Shown: positions 42,140-51,445, counted from the stretch's first letter. The stretch: DNA of 64,000 bases from Serpens sp964410065 (GCA_964410065.1 CAYPFO010000011.1:16780-80779), one strand, 5' to 3'. Numbers and translations: made by a program. The notes: a model not told the origin generated them from the sequence alone.

Positions 42140-43168
42140 TTAGCGCACGGGCGGTGCGTACTGCAGGCCACCGTTGTTCCACAACGCGTTGAGGCCGCGT
42201 TCAATCTTCAGCTCGCTGCCACTGCCGACGTTGCGCTCGAAGATTTCCGCGTAATTGCCCACTTGCTTGACGATCTGCACCGCCCAGTCCTTGGGCAGTT
42301 TCAGGTCCTTGCCGTATTCCCCTTCGGCACCCAGTAGTCGTGCGACGTCCGGGTTCTTGGTCGACTTGGCGGTGGCCTCGACGTTCTTCGAGTCGATGCC
42401 CAGCTCCTCGGCGTTGAGCATGGCGTACAGCGTCCAGCGCACGATATCGAACCACTCTTCATCGCCCTGACGCACGGCCGGGCCGAGCGGCTCCTTGGAT
42501 ATCACTTCCGGCAGCACGATGTATTCGTCCGGCGCGGCCAGCTTGATGCGCTGGGCATACAGCTGCGACTGGTCCGAGGTCAGTACGTCACAACGGCCGG
42601 ATTCCAGCGATTTGGCGCTTTCATCGGAGGTGTCGTAGGTGATCGGCGTGTATTTGAGGCTGTTGCTGCGAAAGTAATCGGACAGGTTCAGTTCGGTGGT
42701 GGTGCCGGCCTGTACACAGACCGTGGCGCCATCCAGTTCCTTGGCGCTGGAGACCCCGAGCTTCTTGTTGATCAGAAAGCCCTGGCCGTCGTAGTAGGTC
42801 ACGCCGGTGAAGTTCAGGCCCATGGCCGAGTCCCGCGAACTGGTCCAGGTGGTGTTGCGCGACAACACGTCGATCTCGCCAGACTGCAGTGCGGTGAAGC
42901 GCTCCTTGGCGGTCAGTGGGCTGAATTTGACCTTGCTGGCATCGCCGAAAACCGCTGCAGCGATGGCATGACAGACGTCGACGTCAATACCCAGGTACTT
43001 ACCCTTGGCATCGGCATAGGAGAAGCCCGGCAGTCCGTCACTGATGCCACATTGCACAAAGCCCTTGCTCTTCACTGCATCCAGCGTCGCACCGGCGTGG
43101 GCCAGGCCGCCGAGACCCAACAGCGATGCAGTGGTCAACAGCGCCAGAGTGGATTTCACCATTTTCAT
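42140..43168 (-). CDS. aapJ: General amino-acid binding protein AapJ type
   Basis: 342 residues with a signal peptide (cleavage after AHA), then a PBP2-type fold: DAVKSKGFVQCGISDG..., GIDVDVCHAIAAAVFG, VLSRNTTWTSSRD, GATVCVQAGTTTELN. GGAGG spaced six bases before the ATG sets the start. It binds amino acids, broadly or acidic/polar ones, and delivers them to AapQ-AapM. The gene leads the aapJQMP operon. AapJ-type substrate breadth is inferred from the family. Confidence 0.93.
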   Translation of the reverse strand: MKMVKSTLALLTTASLLGLGGLAHAGATLDAVKSKGFVQCGISDGLPGFSYADAKGKYLGIDVDVCHAIAAAVFGDASKVKFSPLTAKERFTALQSGEIDVLSRNTTWTSSRDSAMGLNFTGVTYYDGQGFLINKKLGVSSAKELDGATVCVQAGTTTELNLSDYFRSNSLKYTPITYDTSDESAKSLESGRCDVLTSDQSQLYAQRIKLAAPDEYIVLPEVISKEPLGPAVRQGDEEWFDIVRWTLYAMLNAEELGIDSKNVEATAKSTKNPDVARLLGAEGEYGKDLKLPKDWAVQIVKQVGNYAEIFERNVGSGSELKIERGLNALWNNGGLQYAPPVR

Positions 43169-43551
43169 TCGGAACCTCCAGTTGCTTTTTTTGTGTTGGA
43201 GTGTCGGCATACATTCCCGGGGATGTTCGCTACTGCCGGTACATAAACAACGAACCCGTGCAGGCCTGAAAGGCAGTCTAGTTGGCGATATCGTCAGCGC
43301 CCAACATCCATATCCCCATTGATGACGTCATGAGCATCCACGAAATAATCACCCCGTTAAGCAGAACAACCTGGCTGCCGAGCCACCGATGAACAACAGC
43401 AATAGGCATACCAATTCGTCGCGGCATGCCATCCAGCCCTTGCCCGGCGTATCCTTGCACTACCAACGCGCCACGATCCGGCCTGTAGATGCCTTCCGAT
43501 CCCTCGCTTGCACGCCCACAAACGGGGCGCGCGCACTGACCTGGAGCCACC
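43169..43551. other. Intergenic region between aapJ and the esterase gene
   Basis: 383 bp between divergent genes. No gene is supported. It must hold the aap promoter, but I could not identify a sigma-70 or sigma-54 promoter with confidence. Confidence 0.6.
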
Positions 43552-44220
43552 ATGAGCGAACCGCTGATCCTTTCTCCCCGCCAGACGGCTGATGCCTGTG
43601 TGATCTGGTTGCATGGCCTGGGTGCCGACCGTTTCGACTTTCAGCCGGTGGCCGATGCCCTGCAGCAGCGGTTGCCCTCCACCCGTTTCGTGCTGCCCCA
43701 GGCGCCGACCCGGCCGGTGACGGTCAACAGCGGCTGGGAAATGCCCAGCTGGTACGACATCCTCAGCATGGGTGCCACGGCACGGACCATCAATAAGGAA
43801 CAACTGGAAGAGTCCGCGTATACCGTGATCCGTCTGATCGAGGCCCAGCGCGATTCAGGCATCGATCCGTCGCGCATTTTCCTCGCCGGTTTTTCCCAAG
43901 GTGGCGCGGTGGTGCTTCACACCGCCTTTCTGCGCTGGCAAGGTCCGCTGGGCGGCGTGCTGGCGCTGTCCACGTACGCGCCCACCTTTACTGCTGAATT
44001 GAAACTCGATGCGCAAAAGCGCCAGGTGCCGGTGTTCAACCTGCATGGCAATCGCGATGAAGTGGTGCCCTATGCGCTGGGTCGCGCCGCCCACGATTTC
44101 CTGGCGGCGCAAGACGTACCGGTCACTTGGCAGGAATATCCCATGGGTCATGAGGTCTGCCTGGCGGAAATCGAAGCCATCGGCAATTGGCTGCAGGCGC
44201 GACTGTCACCCGGCGAATGA
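43552..44220 (+). CDS. Phospholipase/carboxylesterase family hydrolase
   Basis: 222 residues of the alpha/beta-hydrolase carboxylesterase group (YpfH/EstB-like, relatives of acyl-protein thioesterases). The oxyanion segment is LHGLGAD, nucleophile Ser in AGFSQGG, acid in GNRDEVVPY, and His in MGHEV. There is no signal peptide, so it is cytoplasmic. GGAG precedes the ATG. Substrate: medium-chain esters or acyl-thioesters by family; unproven. Standalone gene. Confidence 0.92.
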   Translation: MSEPLILSPRQTADACVIWLHGLGADRFDFQPVADALQQRLPSTRFVLPQAPTRPVTVNSGWEMPSWYDILSMGATARTINKEQLEESAYTVIRLIEAQRDSGIDPSRIFLAGFSQGGAVVLHTAFLRWQGPLGGVLALSTYAPTFTAELKLDAQKRQVPVFNLHGNRDEVVPYALGRAAHDFLAAQDVPVTWQEYPMGHEVCLAEIEAIGNWLQARLSPGE

Positions 44221-44438
44221 GACCCCTGACGCAGGCGCGGTCTTGAGCGCGATTAACCCGAACACCACCGCCGCCTGCCTCGCAGACAAGTCCGCTCCTC
44301 AGTAAAGCCCGTGATTGCCCTCGCAAACACCGGCGCCACCCGCGATTGGCCCCCAACACCGGGGCCTGCCTCTTCGCCGGGCGAGCTTCTTGCTTTACAC
44401 TGCCAGCGTTCATTCCTTAATCAACTGTCGAGACCACC

Positions 44439-45932
44439 GTGCTCAAAGCACTCAAGAAAATATTCAGCAAAGGTGAAGAGCCCGCAGTCAGCGCCGCCCC
44501 GACCACCCCGCACACCCCCGCCCCGGCGGCAACGAAAAGCCGAGCCCGCAGCACCACCGGCAAACCGCCGCGCAACGCCACCGCTGCCGCCAGCAAGAAA
44601 CCGGCCGCTGCCCGTGAGCAGTCGCCCGCCCAGGAGTCCGCCCAGGAGTCCGTTCAGGAGCCCGCCAAACCCGCCAAGCCGCGCCGCGAGCGCGCCCCGC
44701 GCAAGCCGGTGGCAGACACCTGGAAACTCGAGGATTTCGCCGTCGAACCGGCGGAAGGCAAAACCCGCTTCCATGACTTCAAGCTCTCCCCCGAGCTGAT
44801 GCATGCGATCCATGATCTGGGCTTCCCCTACTGCACACCCATCCAGGCCAAAGTCCTGGGTTTCACCCTCAATGGCCAGGACGCCATCGGCAAGGCCCAG
44901 ACCGGTACCGGCAAGACGGCCGCCTTCCTGATCTCCACCATCACCCAGTTGCTGCAAACGCCGCCGCCGAAAGAGCGCTATATGGGCGAGCCACGCGCGC
45001 TGATCATCGCGCCAACCCGCGAACTGGTGGTACAGATTGCCAACGACGCTGCGGACCTGACCAAGTACACCGGTCTCAATGTGATGAGCTTCGTCGGCGG
45101 CATGGACTTCGACAAGCAGCTCAAACTACTGGAAAGCCGCTACTGCGACATTCTGGTCGCCACCCCCGGACGCCTGCTGGACTTCAACCAGCGCGGCGAG
45201 GTCCACCTGGACATGGTCGAAGTGCTGGTGCTGGACGAGGCCGACCGCATGCTCGACATGGGCTTCATCCCCCAGGTGCGGCAGATCATCCGTCAGACGC
45301 CACCGAAATCCGAACGCCAGACGCTGCTGTTCTCCGCGACCTTCACCGAAGACGTGTTGAACCTGGCCAAGCAGTGGACCGTCGATCCGGTGACCGTCGA
45401 GATCGAACCCGAGCAGGTGGCCAGCGACACCGTTGAGCAGCACGTCTATGCCGTGGGCGGCAGCGACAAGTACAAGCTGCTCTACAACCTGATCACCCAG
45501 AACGACTGGTCGCGCGTAATGGTCTTCGCCAACCGCAAGGATGAAGTGCGCCGCATCGAGGAACGCCTGACCCGCGACGGCATCAGCGCCGTGCAGATGT
45601 CCGGCGATGTGCCGCAGCACAAGCGCATCAAGGCGCTGGAAGGCTTTCGCGAAGGCGAGATCCGCGTCATGGTCGCCACCGACGTGGCCGGCCGCGGCAT
45701 CCATGTCGACGGCATCAGCCACGTGATCAACTTCACCCTGCCGGAAGACCCGGACGACTACGTGCACCGCATCGGTCGCACCGGCCGCGCCGGCGCCAGC
45801 GGCACCTCGATCAGCTTTGCCGGCGAGGACGATGCCTTCGCCCTGCCACCGATCGAAGAGCTGATCGGGCGCAAGATCCACTGTGAGACGCCACCGGCCG
45901 AACTGCTCAAACCGGTGCCGCGCAAGCATTGA
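44439..45932 (+). CDS. rhlB: DEAD-box RNA helicase RhlB
   Basis: 497 residues, start GTG at 44439. A basic Ala/Pro/Lys-rich leader of about 90 residues precedes the core: Q motif (YCTPIQAKVLG), Walker A AQTGTGKT, DEAD box VLDEADRMLDMG, SAT (LLFSATFT), and HRIGRTGRAG. RhlB unwinds RNA and works with RNase E in the RNA degradosome. The extended N-terminus is typical of Pseudomonas RhlB proteins. There is no recognisable partner beside it. Confidence 0.93.
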   Translation: MLKALKKIFSKGEEPAVSAAPTTPHTPAPAATKSRARSTTGKPPRNATAAASKKPAAAREQSPAQESAQESVQEPAKPAKPRRERAPRKPVADTWKLEDFAVEPAEGKTRFHDFKLSPELMHAIHDLGFPYCTPIQAKVLGFTLNGQDAIGKAQTGTGKTAAFLISTITQLLQTPPPKERYMGEPRALIIAPTRELVVQIANDAADLTKYTGLNVMSFVGGMDFDKQLKLLESRYCDILVATPGRLLDFNQRGEVHLDMVEVLVLDEADRMLDMGFIPQVRQIIRQTPPKSERQTLLFSATFTEDVLNLAKQWTVDPVTVEIEPEQVASDTVEQHVYAVGGSDKYKLLYNLITQNDWSRVMVFANRKDEVRRIEERLTRDGISAVQMSGDVPQHKRIKALEGFREGEIRVMVATDVAGRGIHVDGISHVINFTLPEDPDDYVHRIGRTGRAGASGTSISFAGEDDAFALPPIEELIGRKIHCETPPAELLKPVPRKH

Positions 45933-46054
45933 GGGATGGCAACTGGGTCGGTGGCCTCGGATTATCGGGACCACCTGATCCAGATCAGAACACGCAGGGC
46001 ATGCAGGCGATACAGTAGCTCCCTACCTAATTCGTTCACATGGAGAACACCCCC

Positions 46055-46219
46055 ATGGAAAGCATGTACTGGATGTTGCTCTTACTCAGCGTGGGCTTTT
46101 TGCTACTGGGTTTCGGCTTCAATTACCGCCACCATAGCGGTGGACTTGGCCTGATGGGCCTGGGCATTGTCAGTGTGCTTTCCACCGTGTTGTACAAGCT
46201 GTACATCGTCCTGAACTGA
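46055..46219 (+). CDS. 54-residue membrane microprotein
   Basis: ATG at 46055 after GGAGA. Two hydrophobic helices (MLLLLSVGFLLLGFGF and GLGLMGLGIVSVLSTVLY) are joined by a short polar turn NYRHHSGG. No family recognised. It lies between rhlB and a family A repeat. The strong ribosome-binding site and membrane layout support a real gene. Confidence 0.55.
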   Translation: MESMYWMLLLLSVGFLLLGFGFNYRHHSGGLGLMGLGIVSVLSTVLYKLYIVLN

Positions 46220-46236
46220 TTCCCGTCTACAGTTCC

Positions 46237-46337
46237 GCAGGATGGGCTGAGGCGCGCGCAGGTGTTCCAGCTTACCTGGAGGCATCACGCCTACCCATCA
46301 TCGCGATGGGTATCGCTGCGCTCAACGCTAGCCTACG
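46237..46337. repeat. Family A element, copy 3
   Basis: 101 bp: CAGGATGGGCTGAGGCGCG at the left, GCTCAACGCTAGCCTACG at the right, with the core ATGGGTATCGCTGCG. The left end is changed but alignable with copies 1 and 2. Confidence 0.75.
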
Positions 46338-46349
46338 AGGGCCTTGTGG

Positions 46350-46805
46350 CTACGGCTCCCGCCAGCGCCCCGCGGCCTGCTGATCGCTGGCGCGTCCTTC
46401 GACCCAGCGTTGCCCTTCGGCGGTGTCCTCGCGCTTCCAGAACGGCGCGCGGGTTTTCAGATAATCCATGATGAAGTCGCAAGACTCGAAGGCCGCCTGA
46501 CGGTGCGCGCTGGCCGTGCCGACGAAGACGATCGGCTCGCCCGGCCGCAAGGCGCCCACGCGGTGGATGATTTCAACCTTGAGCAACGGCCAGCGCGCTT
46601 CCGCCTCGACGACGATCTTCGCCAGGGCCTTTTCAGTCATGCCGGGATAATGTTCGAGAAACATCCCCGCCACGTCCTGGCCATCATTGAAGTCGCGCAT
46701 GTAACCGACGAACCCAACCACCGCGCCAATCCCGGTGTGGTCGGCGTGCAGGGCGTTGAGCTCGGCGCCGCCGTCGAAGGCGTTTTCCTGCACACGAACA
46801 GCCAT
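46350..46805 (-). CDS. moaE: Molybdopterin synthase catalytic subunit MoaE
   Basis: 151 residues. Family motifs are visible: GAVVGFVGYMRDFNDG, LEHYPGM, and RVGALRPGEPIVFVGTASAHRQAAF. With MoaD it converts precursor Z to molybdopterin. GGAGG overlaps the end of moaD, and the ATG lies two bases after that stop. Confidence 0.95.
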   Translation of the reverse strand: MAVRVQENAFDGGAELNALHADHTGIGAVVGFVGYMRDFNDGQDVAGMFLEHYPGMTEKALAKIVVEAEARWPLLKVEIIHRVGALRPGEPIVFVGTASAHRQAAFESCDFIMDYLKTRAPFWKREDTAEGQRWVEGRASDQQAAGRWREP

Positions 46806-46807
46806 TT

Positions 46808-47056
46808 TCAGCCTCCGGTAACCGTCGGGAAGAAGGCGACCTCATCGCCATCAGCGATGGGCTCGTCCAAGCCGCACAATTCCTGATTGCGCGCGCACAT
46901 CAGGTTCTGCTCGGCCAGCACCTGCCAGGCATCACCGCGTTGCAGCAGGTAATCGCGCAACGCGCCCAGGCTGGAGAAATCCGCCTGCCAGTCCAGTTGT
47001 TCGCCATCACGGCCCAGCGCTTCACGGTAGCGGGCGAAATACTGCACACGAATCAT
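46808..47056 (-). CDS. moaD: Molybdopterin synthase sulfur carrier MoaD
   Basis: 82 residues, ubiquitin-like, ending in the required C-terminal Gly-Gly (TVTGG). The C-terminus is adenylated and thiocarboxylated to give sulfur to MoaE. The gene overlaps moaC by ATGA. Confidence 0.94.
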   Translation of the reverse strand: MIRVQYFARYREALGRDGEQLDWQADFSSLGALRDYLLQRGDAWQVLAEQNLMCARNQELCGLDEPIADGDEVAFFPTVTGG

Positions 47057-47535
47057 GTTGGCTCTCCATCACGCTGGTAATGCCCGCTTTTACCGCCCAA
47101 TTTCTCCAGCAGGCGTACGCTTTCAATGGTCATGTCGCGATCCACCGCCTTGCACATGTCATAGATAGTCAGCGCCGCGACGCTGGCAGCGGTCAGCGCT
47201 TCCATTTCCACGCCGGTCTGCCCGGCCAGCTTGCACCGCGCCTCGATGTGCACGCAATCCTCGCCCTCGACCCGCAGCTCGACCTTGACGCCGGTCAGCA
47301 GCAACGGGTGGCACAAGGGAATCAGCTCATGGGTTTTCTTGGCCGCCTGAATGCCGGCGATGCGCGCCACGGCGAACACATCACCCTTGGGATGACCGCC
47401 TTGCTGAATCAGCGCCAGGGTCTGCGGCAGCATGCGCACCCGCGCCTCAGCCACCGCCTCGCGAAACGTCACCGCCTTGTCGGTGACATCCACCATATGG
47501 GCACGGCCCTGGGAATCGAGATGGGTAAGGGACAT
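47053..47535 (-). CDS. moaC: Cyclic pyranopterin monophosphate synthase MoaC
   Basis: 160 residues. MVDVTDK, KTHELIPLCHPL and the C-terminal MTALTAASVAAL-type and YDMCKAVDRDM motifs are seen (the protein has EALTAASVAALTIYDMC). It makes cyclic pyranopterin monophosphate in molybdenum-cofactor synthesis. The start at 47535 follows AGGAG. First gene of moaCDE; moaA and moaB are not in this window. Confidence 0.95.
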   Translation of the reverse strand: MSLTHLDSQGRAHMVDVTDKAVTFREAVAEARVRMLPQTLALIQQGGHPKGDVFAVARIAGIQAAKKTHELIPLCHPLLLTGVKVELRVEGEDCVHIEARCKLAGQTGVEMEALTAASVAALTIYDMCKAVDRDMTIESVRLLEKLGGKSGHYQRDGEPT

Positions 47536-47663
47536 GACGACCACTCCTGAACAATTGCCGGCCATTCTAGACCCAAGAGCGCAGTGATCCCATGAGCGAC
47601 GTCAAGTCAGGCGTCATCAGGGAGCGGGCAGCAGCCCACTCCTTGATGCGAACACTCGCGCAC

Positions 47664-49052
47664 TTACATGTGCGTTTCCGCGTACTCGGCCAGCACCGAG
47701 CGCGGCACGCCTTGCAGGGTGATGTGCACACCGTGGCTGAAATCCTTGAAGCGCTCGGTCAGGTAGGTCAGTCCGGAACTGGTGGCGGACAGATAAGGCG
47801 TGTCGATCTGCGCCAGGTTGCCCAGGCAGATCACCTTGGTCCCGCTGCCCGCCCGGGTAATGATGGTTTTCATCTGGTGCGGGGTCAGGTTCTGGCACTC
47901 ATCGATCAGCAACAGGCTCTGCTGGAAGCTGCGTCCGCGGATGTAATTGAGTGATTTGAACTGCAACGGCACCTTTTGCAGGATGTAGTCGACGCTGCCG
48001 TGGGTGCTCTCGTCGTCGCTGTGCAGCGCCTCCAGGTTGTCGGTGATTGCCCCCAGCCAGGGCTCCATCTTCTCCGCTTCGGTACCCGGCAGAAAGCCGA
48101 TGTCCTCATCCAGCCCCTGCACGCTGCGGGTGGCGATGATGCGCCGGTAACGCTTGCTGACCACGGTCTGCTCGATGGCCGTCGCCAAGGCCAGGATGGT
48201 CTTGCCCGAACCGGCGGCGCCGCTCAGGTTGACCAGATGGATGTCCGGATCGAGTAACGCGAACAGCGCCAGCGCCTGGTAGATATCACGCGGCTTAAGC
48301 CCCCAGGCTTCCTGGTGCAGCAACGGTTCTTGATGCAGGTCGAGGATCAGCAGTTCGTCCGCGCGGATGCCCTTGATCCAGCCGACGAAGCCCTGTTCGT
48401 CGAGAATGAACTCATTGATGTGCACGGGCGGCACGTTACCGGTGAGCTGCACGCGGTGCCAGGTGCGGCCCAATTCCTGACGGGTCTCCACCTTGCTGAC
48501 GCGATCCCAGAACGAGCCCGGCATGCTGTGATAACCCCGGGAAAGCATGCTGACATCATCGACCAACTGGTCGCTCTGGTAATCCTCGGCGGCGATGCCA
48601 CAGGCGCGCGCCTTGAGGCGCATGTTGATGTCCTTGCTGACCAACACCACGGACAACTCGGGCCGCCGGGCGCTCATGTCCACCAGCTGATTGATGATCC
48701 GGTTGTCGTTTAGATGCTCAGGCAGCCCGCTGGGAATCTCGTGTTTACTCATCAGGATCGACAAACTTCCACAGGGGCCGCTCTTGCCGCGCTGGATCGG
48801 CACGCCCTGCTCGACCTGCTGCGGAGTGGCTTCACCCAGCACCTTGTCGATCAGGCGGATCGCCTGTCGGCATTCGGCTGCCACCGTGTGTTTACCGGTC
48901 TTCAGCTTGTCCAGCTCTTCAAGCACAGTCATGGGAATCGCCACCTGGTGCTCCTGGAAGTTGAGCAAGGCGTTGGGATCATGGATCAGTACATTGGTAT
49001 CGAGCGCATAGAGGATTGGCTGGGTGGAACGTGCGCATCCTTGGTCATCCAT
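47664..49052 (-). CDS. PIN-domain PhoH family ATPase
   Basis: 462 residues: an N-terminal PIN nuclease domain (YALDTNVLIHDPNAL, VTVLEELDKLK-type acids) joined to a C-terminal PhoH-type ATPase with Walker A SGAAGSGKT and Walker B LLIDECQN. The start at 49052 follows AGAGGTGA. PhoH2-type proteins are RNA-degrading ATPases in the examples I know; the PIN acids look intact. Standalone gene. Confidence 0.92.
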   Translation of the reverse strand: MDDQGCARSTQPILYALDTNVLIHDPNALLNFQEHQVAIPMTVLEELDKLKTGKHTVAAECRQAIRLIDKVLGEATPQQVEQGVPIQRGKSGPCGSLSILMSKHEIPSGLPEHLNDNRIINQLVDMSARRPELSVVLVSKDINMRLKARACGIAAEDYQSDQLVDDVSMLSRGYHSMPGSFWDRVSKVETRQELGRTWHRVQLTGNVPPVHINEFILDEQGFVGWIKGIRADELLILDLHQEPLLHQEAWGLKPRDIYQALALFALLDPDIHLVNLSGAAGSGKTILALATAIEQTVVSKRYRRIIATRSVQGLDEDIGFLPGTEAEKMEPWLGAITDNLEALHSDDESTHGSVDYILQKVPLQFKSLNYIRGRSFQQSLLLIDECQNLTPHQMKTIITRAGSGTKVICLGNLAQIDTPYLSATSSGLTYLTERFKDFSHGVHITLQGVPRSVLAEYAETHM

Positions 49053-49407
49053 ACGGTCACCTCTACAGAGATCACGCGACGGAAGGCCAGAACGGCGCTC
49101 CGCCGCATCAGGGCCGGGCCTACAGCGCCCCGCCCAAGAACGGCCACCCACCAGGTGGCCAATGAAACGCAGCCGTCAATCGCGGCGTGCATTCTATTTG
49201 AGGCCGCAATTGTGAATTTATTCCTACCGTCAGCCGGATTCCTCAGCCCGGCGTCTTTCGCTGTGACGCAAATGGCAGAGCATCCGGTGGTAAACAGCTT
49301 GCGCTCGCTCGATTCAAGCCGGGCGATGGTGCGTCAATCGTCCCGATAGGTGGAGTCGAGGCGCCGCACTCCCTACAATCGCGGCATCTTTTATGGAGAC
49401 GATGCCG
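49053..49407. other. Intergenic region without a gene
   Basis: 355 bp between divergent genes. Nothing recognisable beyond presumed promoters. Confidence 0.5.
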
Positions 49408-50187
49408 ATGTTACTGGTGATTTCCCCCGCCAAGACCCTGGATTACGACACCCCGCCGGTGACCGCGCGTTTCGCCCAACCGCAGCACCTGGATGACGCT
49501 CAGCTGCTGATTGAACAGTTGCGCGAACTCACGCCGCTGCAGATTGCCGAGCTGATGCACCTCTCCGACAAGCTGGCCGGGCTGAATGCCGCGCGCTTTG
49601 CCAGCTGGCACCCCGACTTCACCCCGGAAAACGCCAAGCAGGCGCTGCTGGCGTTCAAGGGCGATGTGTACACCGGCCTGCACGCCGAGGACTTTTCCGA
49701 CGCCGACTTCGCCTTTGCCCAGGACCACCTGCGCATGCTCTCCGGCCTGTATGGCGTGCTGCGTCCGCTGGACCTGATGCAGCCGTATCGCCTGGAAATG
49801 GGCACCAAGCTGGCTAATGCGCGGGGCAAGGACCTGTACGCCTTCTGGGGCGAACGCATTAGCAATTGGCTGAACGACGCCTTGGCCGCCCAGGGTGACG
49901 ACATTCTCCTCAACCTGGCCTCCAACGAATATTTTAGTGCAGTGAAGCGCAAGGCACTGAACGCGCGGATCATCGATACCGAGTTCAAGGACCTGAAAAA
50001 CGGCCAGTACAAGATCATCAGCTTTTACGCCAAGAAAGCCCGCGGGCTGATGGCGCGCTACGTGATCAAGGAACGCGTCGGCAATGTCGAGCAACTCAAG
50101 GCCTTCGACTACCAGGGTTATTACTACAGCGCGGAGCAATCAGGTCCGGACAAGCTGGTGTTCCTGCGCGATCAGCCTGAAACCTGA
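49408..50187 (+). CDS. yaaA: YaaA family peroxide-stress protein
   Basis: 259 residues of the UPF0246 family. LISPAKTLDY-type opening (here LVISPAKTLDYD), KPDFTPENAKQALLAFKGDVYTG and FYAKKARGLMARY are seen. In E. coli YaaA limits iron-driven damage under peroxide stress and has a DNA-binding fold. ATG at 49408 was chosen over 49393 and 49402 since GGAG at 49395-49398 is spaced nine bases from it and it gives the MLLVISP start of the family. Confidence 0.94.
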   Translation: MLLVISPAKTLDYDTPPVTARFAQPQHLDDAQLLIEQLRELTPLQIAELMHLSDKLAGLNAARFASWHPDFTPENAKQALLAFKGDVYTGLHAEDFSDADFAFAQDHLRMLSGLYGVLRPLDLMQPYRLEMGTKLANARGKDLYAFWGERISNWLNDALAAQGDDILLNLASNEYFSAVKRKALNARIIDTEFKDLKNGQYKIISFYAKKARGLMARYVIKERVGNVEQLKAFDYQGYYYSAEQSGPDKLVFLRDQPET

Positions 50188-50207
50188 AACCCTTTCAGAA
50201 ACCATAA

Positions 50208-50246
50208 AAAAACGGGCCACAACTCCAAGGGTTGTGGCCCGTTTTT
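50208..50246. terminator. Bidirectional terminator between yaaA and fklB
   Basis: Sixteen-base arms AAAAACGGGCCACAAC / GTTGTGGCCCGTTTTT with a seven-base loop. T-runs on both strands, convergent genes. Confidence 0.92.
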
Positions 50247-50263
50247 CGTATCGACTTAAGCGC

Positions 50264-50881
50264 TTAGAGGATATCCAGCAGCTCGACGTCAAACACCAGC
50301 ACGCTGTGCGGTGGGATGCTGCCGACGGCCTGGCCGCCGTAGGCCAGCTCGCTCGGTACGTGCAGGCGCCACTTGCTGCCGGTATTCATCAGTTGCAGGG
50401 CTTCGATCCAGCCGGCGATCACGCCGCCTACCGGGAACTCGGCTGGCTGGCCGCGCTGGTAGGAGCTGTCGAACACGGTGCCGTCGATCAGCGTGCCGTG
50501 GTAGTGGGTGCGCACCTGATCATCGCGAGACGGCTTGGCACCTTCGCCAGCGACCAGCACCTCATATTGCAGGCCCGACTCCAACACAGTCACGCCTTCG
50601 CGCTTGGCGTTCTCGACCAGATAGGCTTTGCCTTCGCCCGCCGCTGCTTCGGCCTGGGCGTGAGCTTCGGCCTGCATACGCTCGCGAATCACCTGAAAGC
50701 TGGCGTTCAGCTCGTCCAGGCCCACACGGCTGTCGCGGGACTCGAAGGAGTCGCGCACACCGGCGATGATCGCCTCGAGGCTGGCGCCCGGCGGCGGGTT
50801 GTCGCGCAGCTGCTCACCGAGTTGGCGGCCGATGCCGTAGCTGACGCGGGCTTCGTCGGTGGAAAGATCGAGTTCGGACAT
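50264..50881 (-). CDS. fklB: FKBP-type peptidyl-prolyl isomerase FklB
   Basis: 205 residues: an N-terminal helical dimerisation part (ARVSYGIGRQLGEQL) and a C-terminal FKBP domain (VRTHYHGTLIDGTVFDSS, VIAGWIEALQLMNTGSKW, LAYGGQAVGSIPPHSVLVFDVELLDI). No signal peptide, so cytoplasmic, unlike FkpA. The start follows GGAG. It folds proteins at Xaa-Pro bonds. Confidence 0.94.
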   Translation of the reverse strand: MSELDLSTDEARVSYGIGRQLGEQLRDNPPPGASLEAIIAGVRDSFESRDSRVGLDELNASFQVIRERMQAEAHAQAEAAAGEGKAYLVENAKREGVTVLESGLQYEVLVAGEGAKPSRDDQVRTHYHGTLIDGTVFDSSYQRGQPAEFPVGGVIAGWIEALQLMNTGSKWRLHVPSELAYGGQAVGSIPPHSVLVFDVELLDIL

Positions 50882-50952
50882 GATGCGGGCTCCGCCTGGG
50901 AAAAAAGGGTCGCCAGACTAGCACAGCCGCACGTGCCTGCCGAACCCGTAAC

Positions 50953-51145
50953 AGGTCGTTGAAAAACTACCTGCGTTGGCAACACATCGTTAGAAACAGC
51001 CTCAGCAAGCCGCTTGCGGCTAACGCGCTTTAGCGCGGCCCGAAGGCGAACGCAGTGAGTCATGCTCATTTAGAACGCCTAAACTGCGCTTCTTCGGCTG
51101 TTTCTGCCTCGTCTTGCCTGCCTCGCCTACGTTTTTAAACGACCT
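50953..51145. repeat. Family D element, copy 2
   Basis: 193 bp, left end AGGTCGTTGAAAAACTACCTGCG, right end CGCCTACGTTTTTAAACGACCT. An inner pair AGAAACAGCC / GGCTGTTTCT gives a second stem. It lies between fklB and the DUF6482-like gene. Confidence 0.75.
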
Positions 51146-51154
51146 GATAAGATT

Positions 51155-51445
51155 TTAACGGTGCAGAGTGCGCGCCAGCCGGGCGTGGTCGCTGTCCGCC
51201 ATGCCGCACATCTCTTCGCCGGCCTCCGCCTGGTCCAGATGCAGCGTGAGCGGCAAGCCATGCAAGACCTCGCGGGCATGCTCCAGCGAGCGCAGGTGGA
51301 GAGGCTGGCCTGCCGAATCGAGCAGTGGATGGGTACGCGCGCCGATCTTCACCTCCAGCAGGTACAGGCCGCCTTCCAGACAGACCAGGTCCACAGCGTT
51401 CACGTCCCCGGCGCGGGAGCGGACTGACAATTCGTGCAAGTTCAT
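51155..51445 (-). CDS. DUF6482-like small protein
   Basis: 96 residues. Core LEGGLYLLEVKIG, LDSAGQPLHLRSLEHAREVLHGLPLTLHL matches the DUF6482 family of Pseudomonas. Compact beta-rich protein, no signal peptide. GAGGTC before ATG. Function unknown. One of the paired inverted repeats lies 100 bp upstream. Confidence 0.75.
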   Translation of the reverse strand: MNLHELSVRSRAGDVNAVDLVCLEGGLYLLEVKIGARTHPLLDSAGQPLHLRSLEHAREVLHGLPLTLHLDQAEAGEEMCGMADSDHARLARTLHR

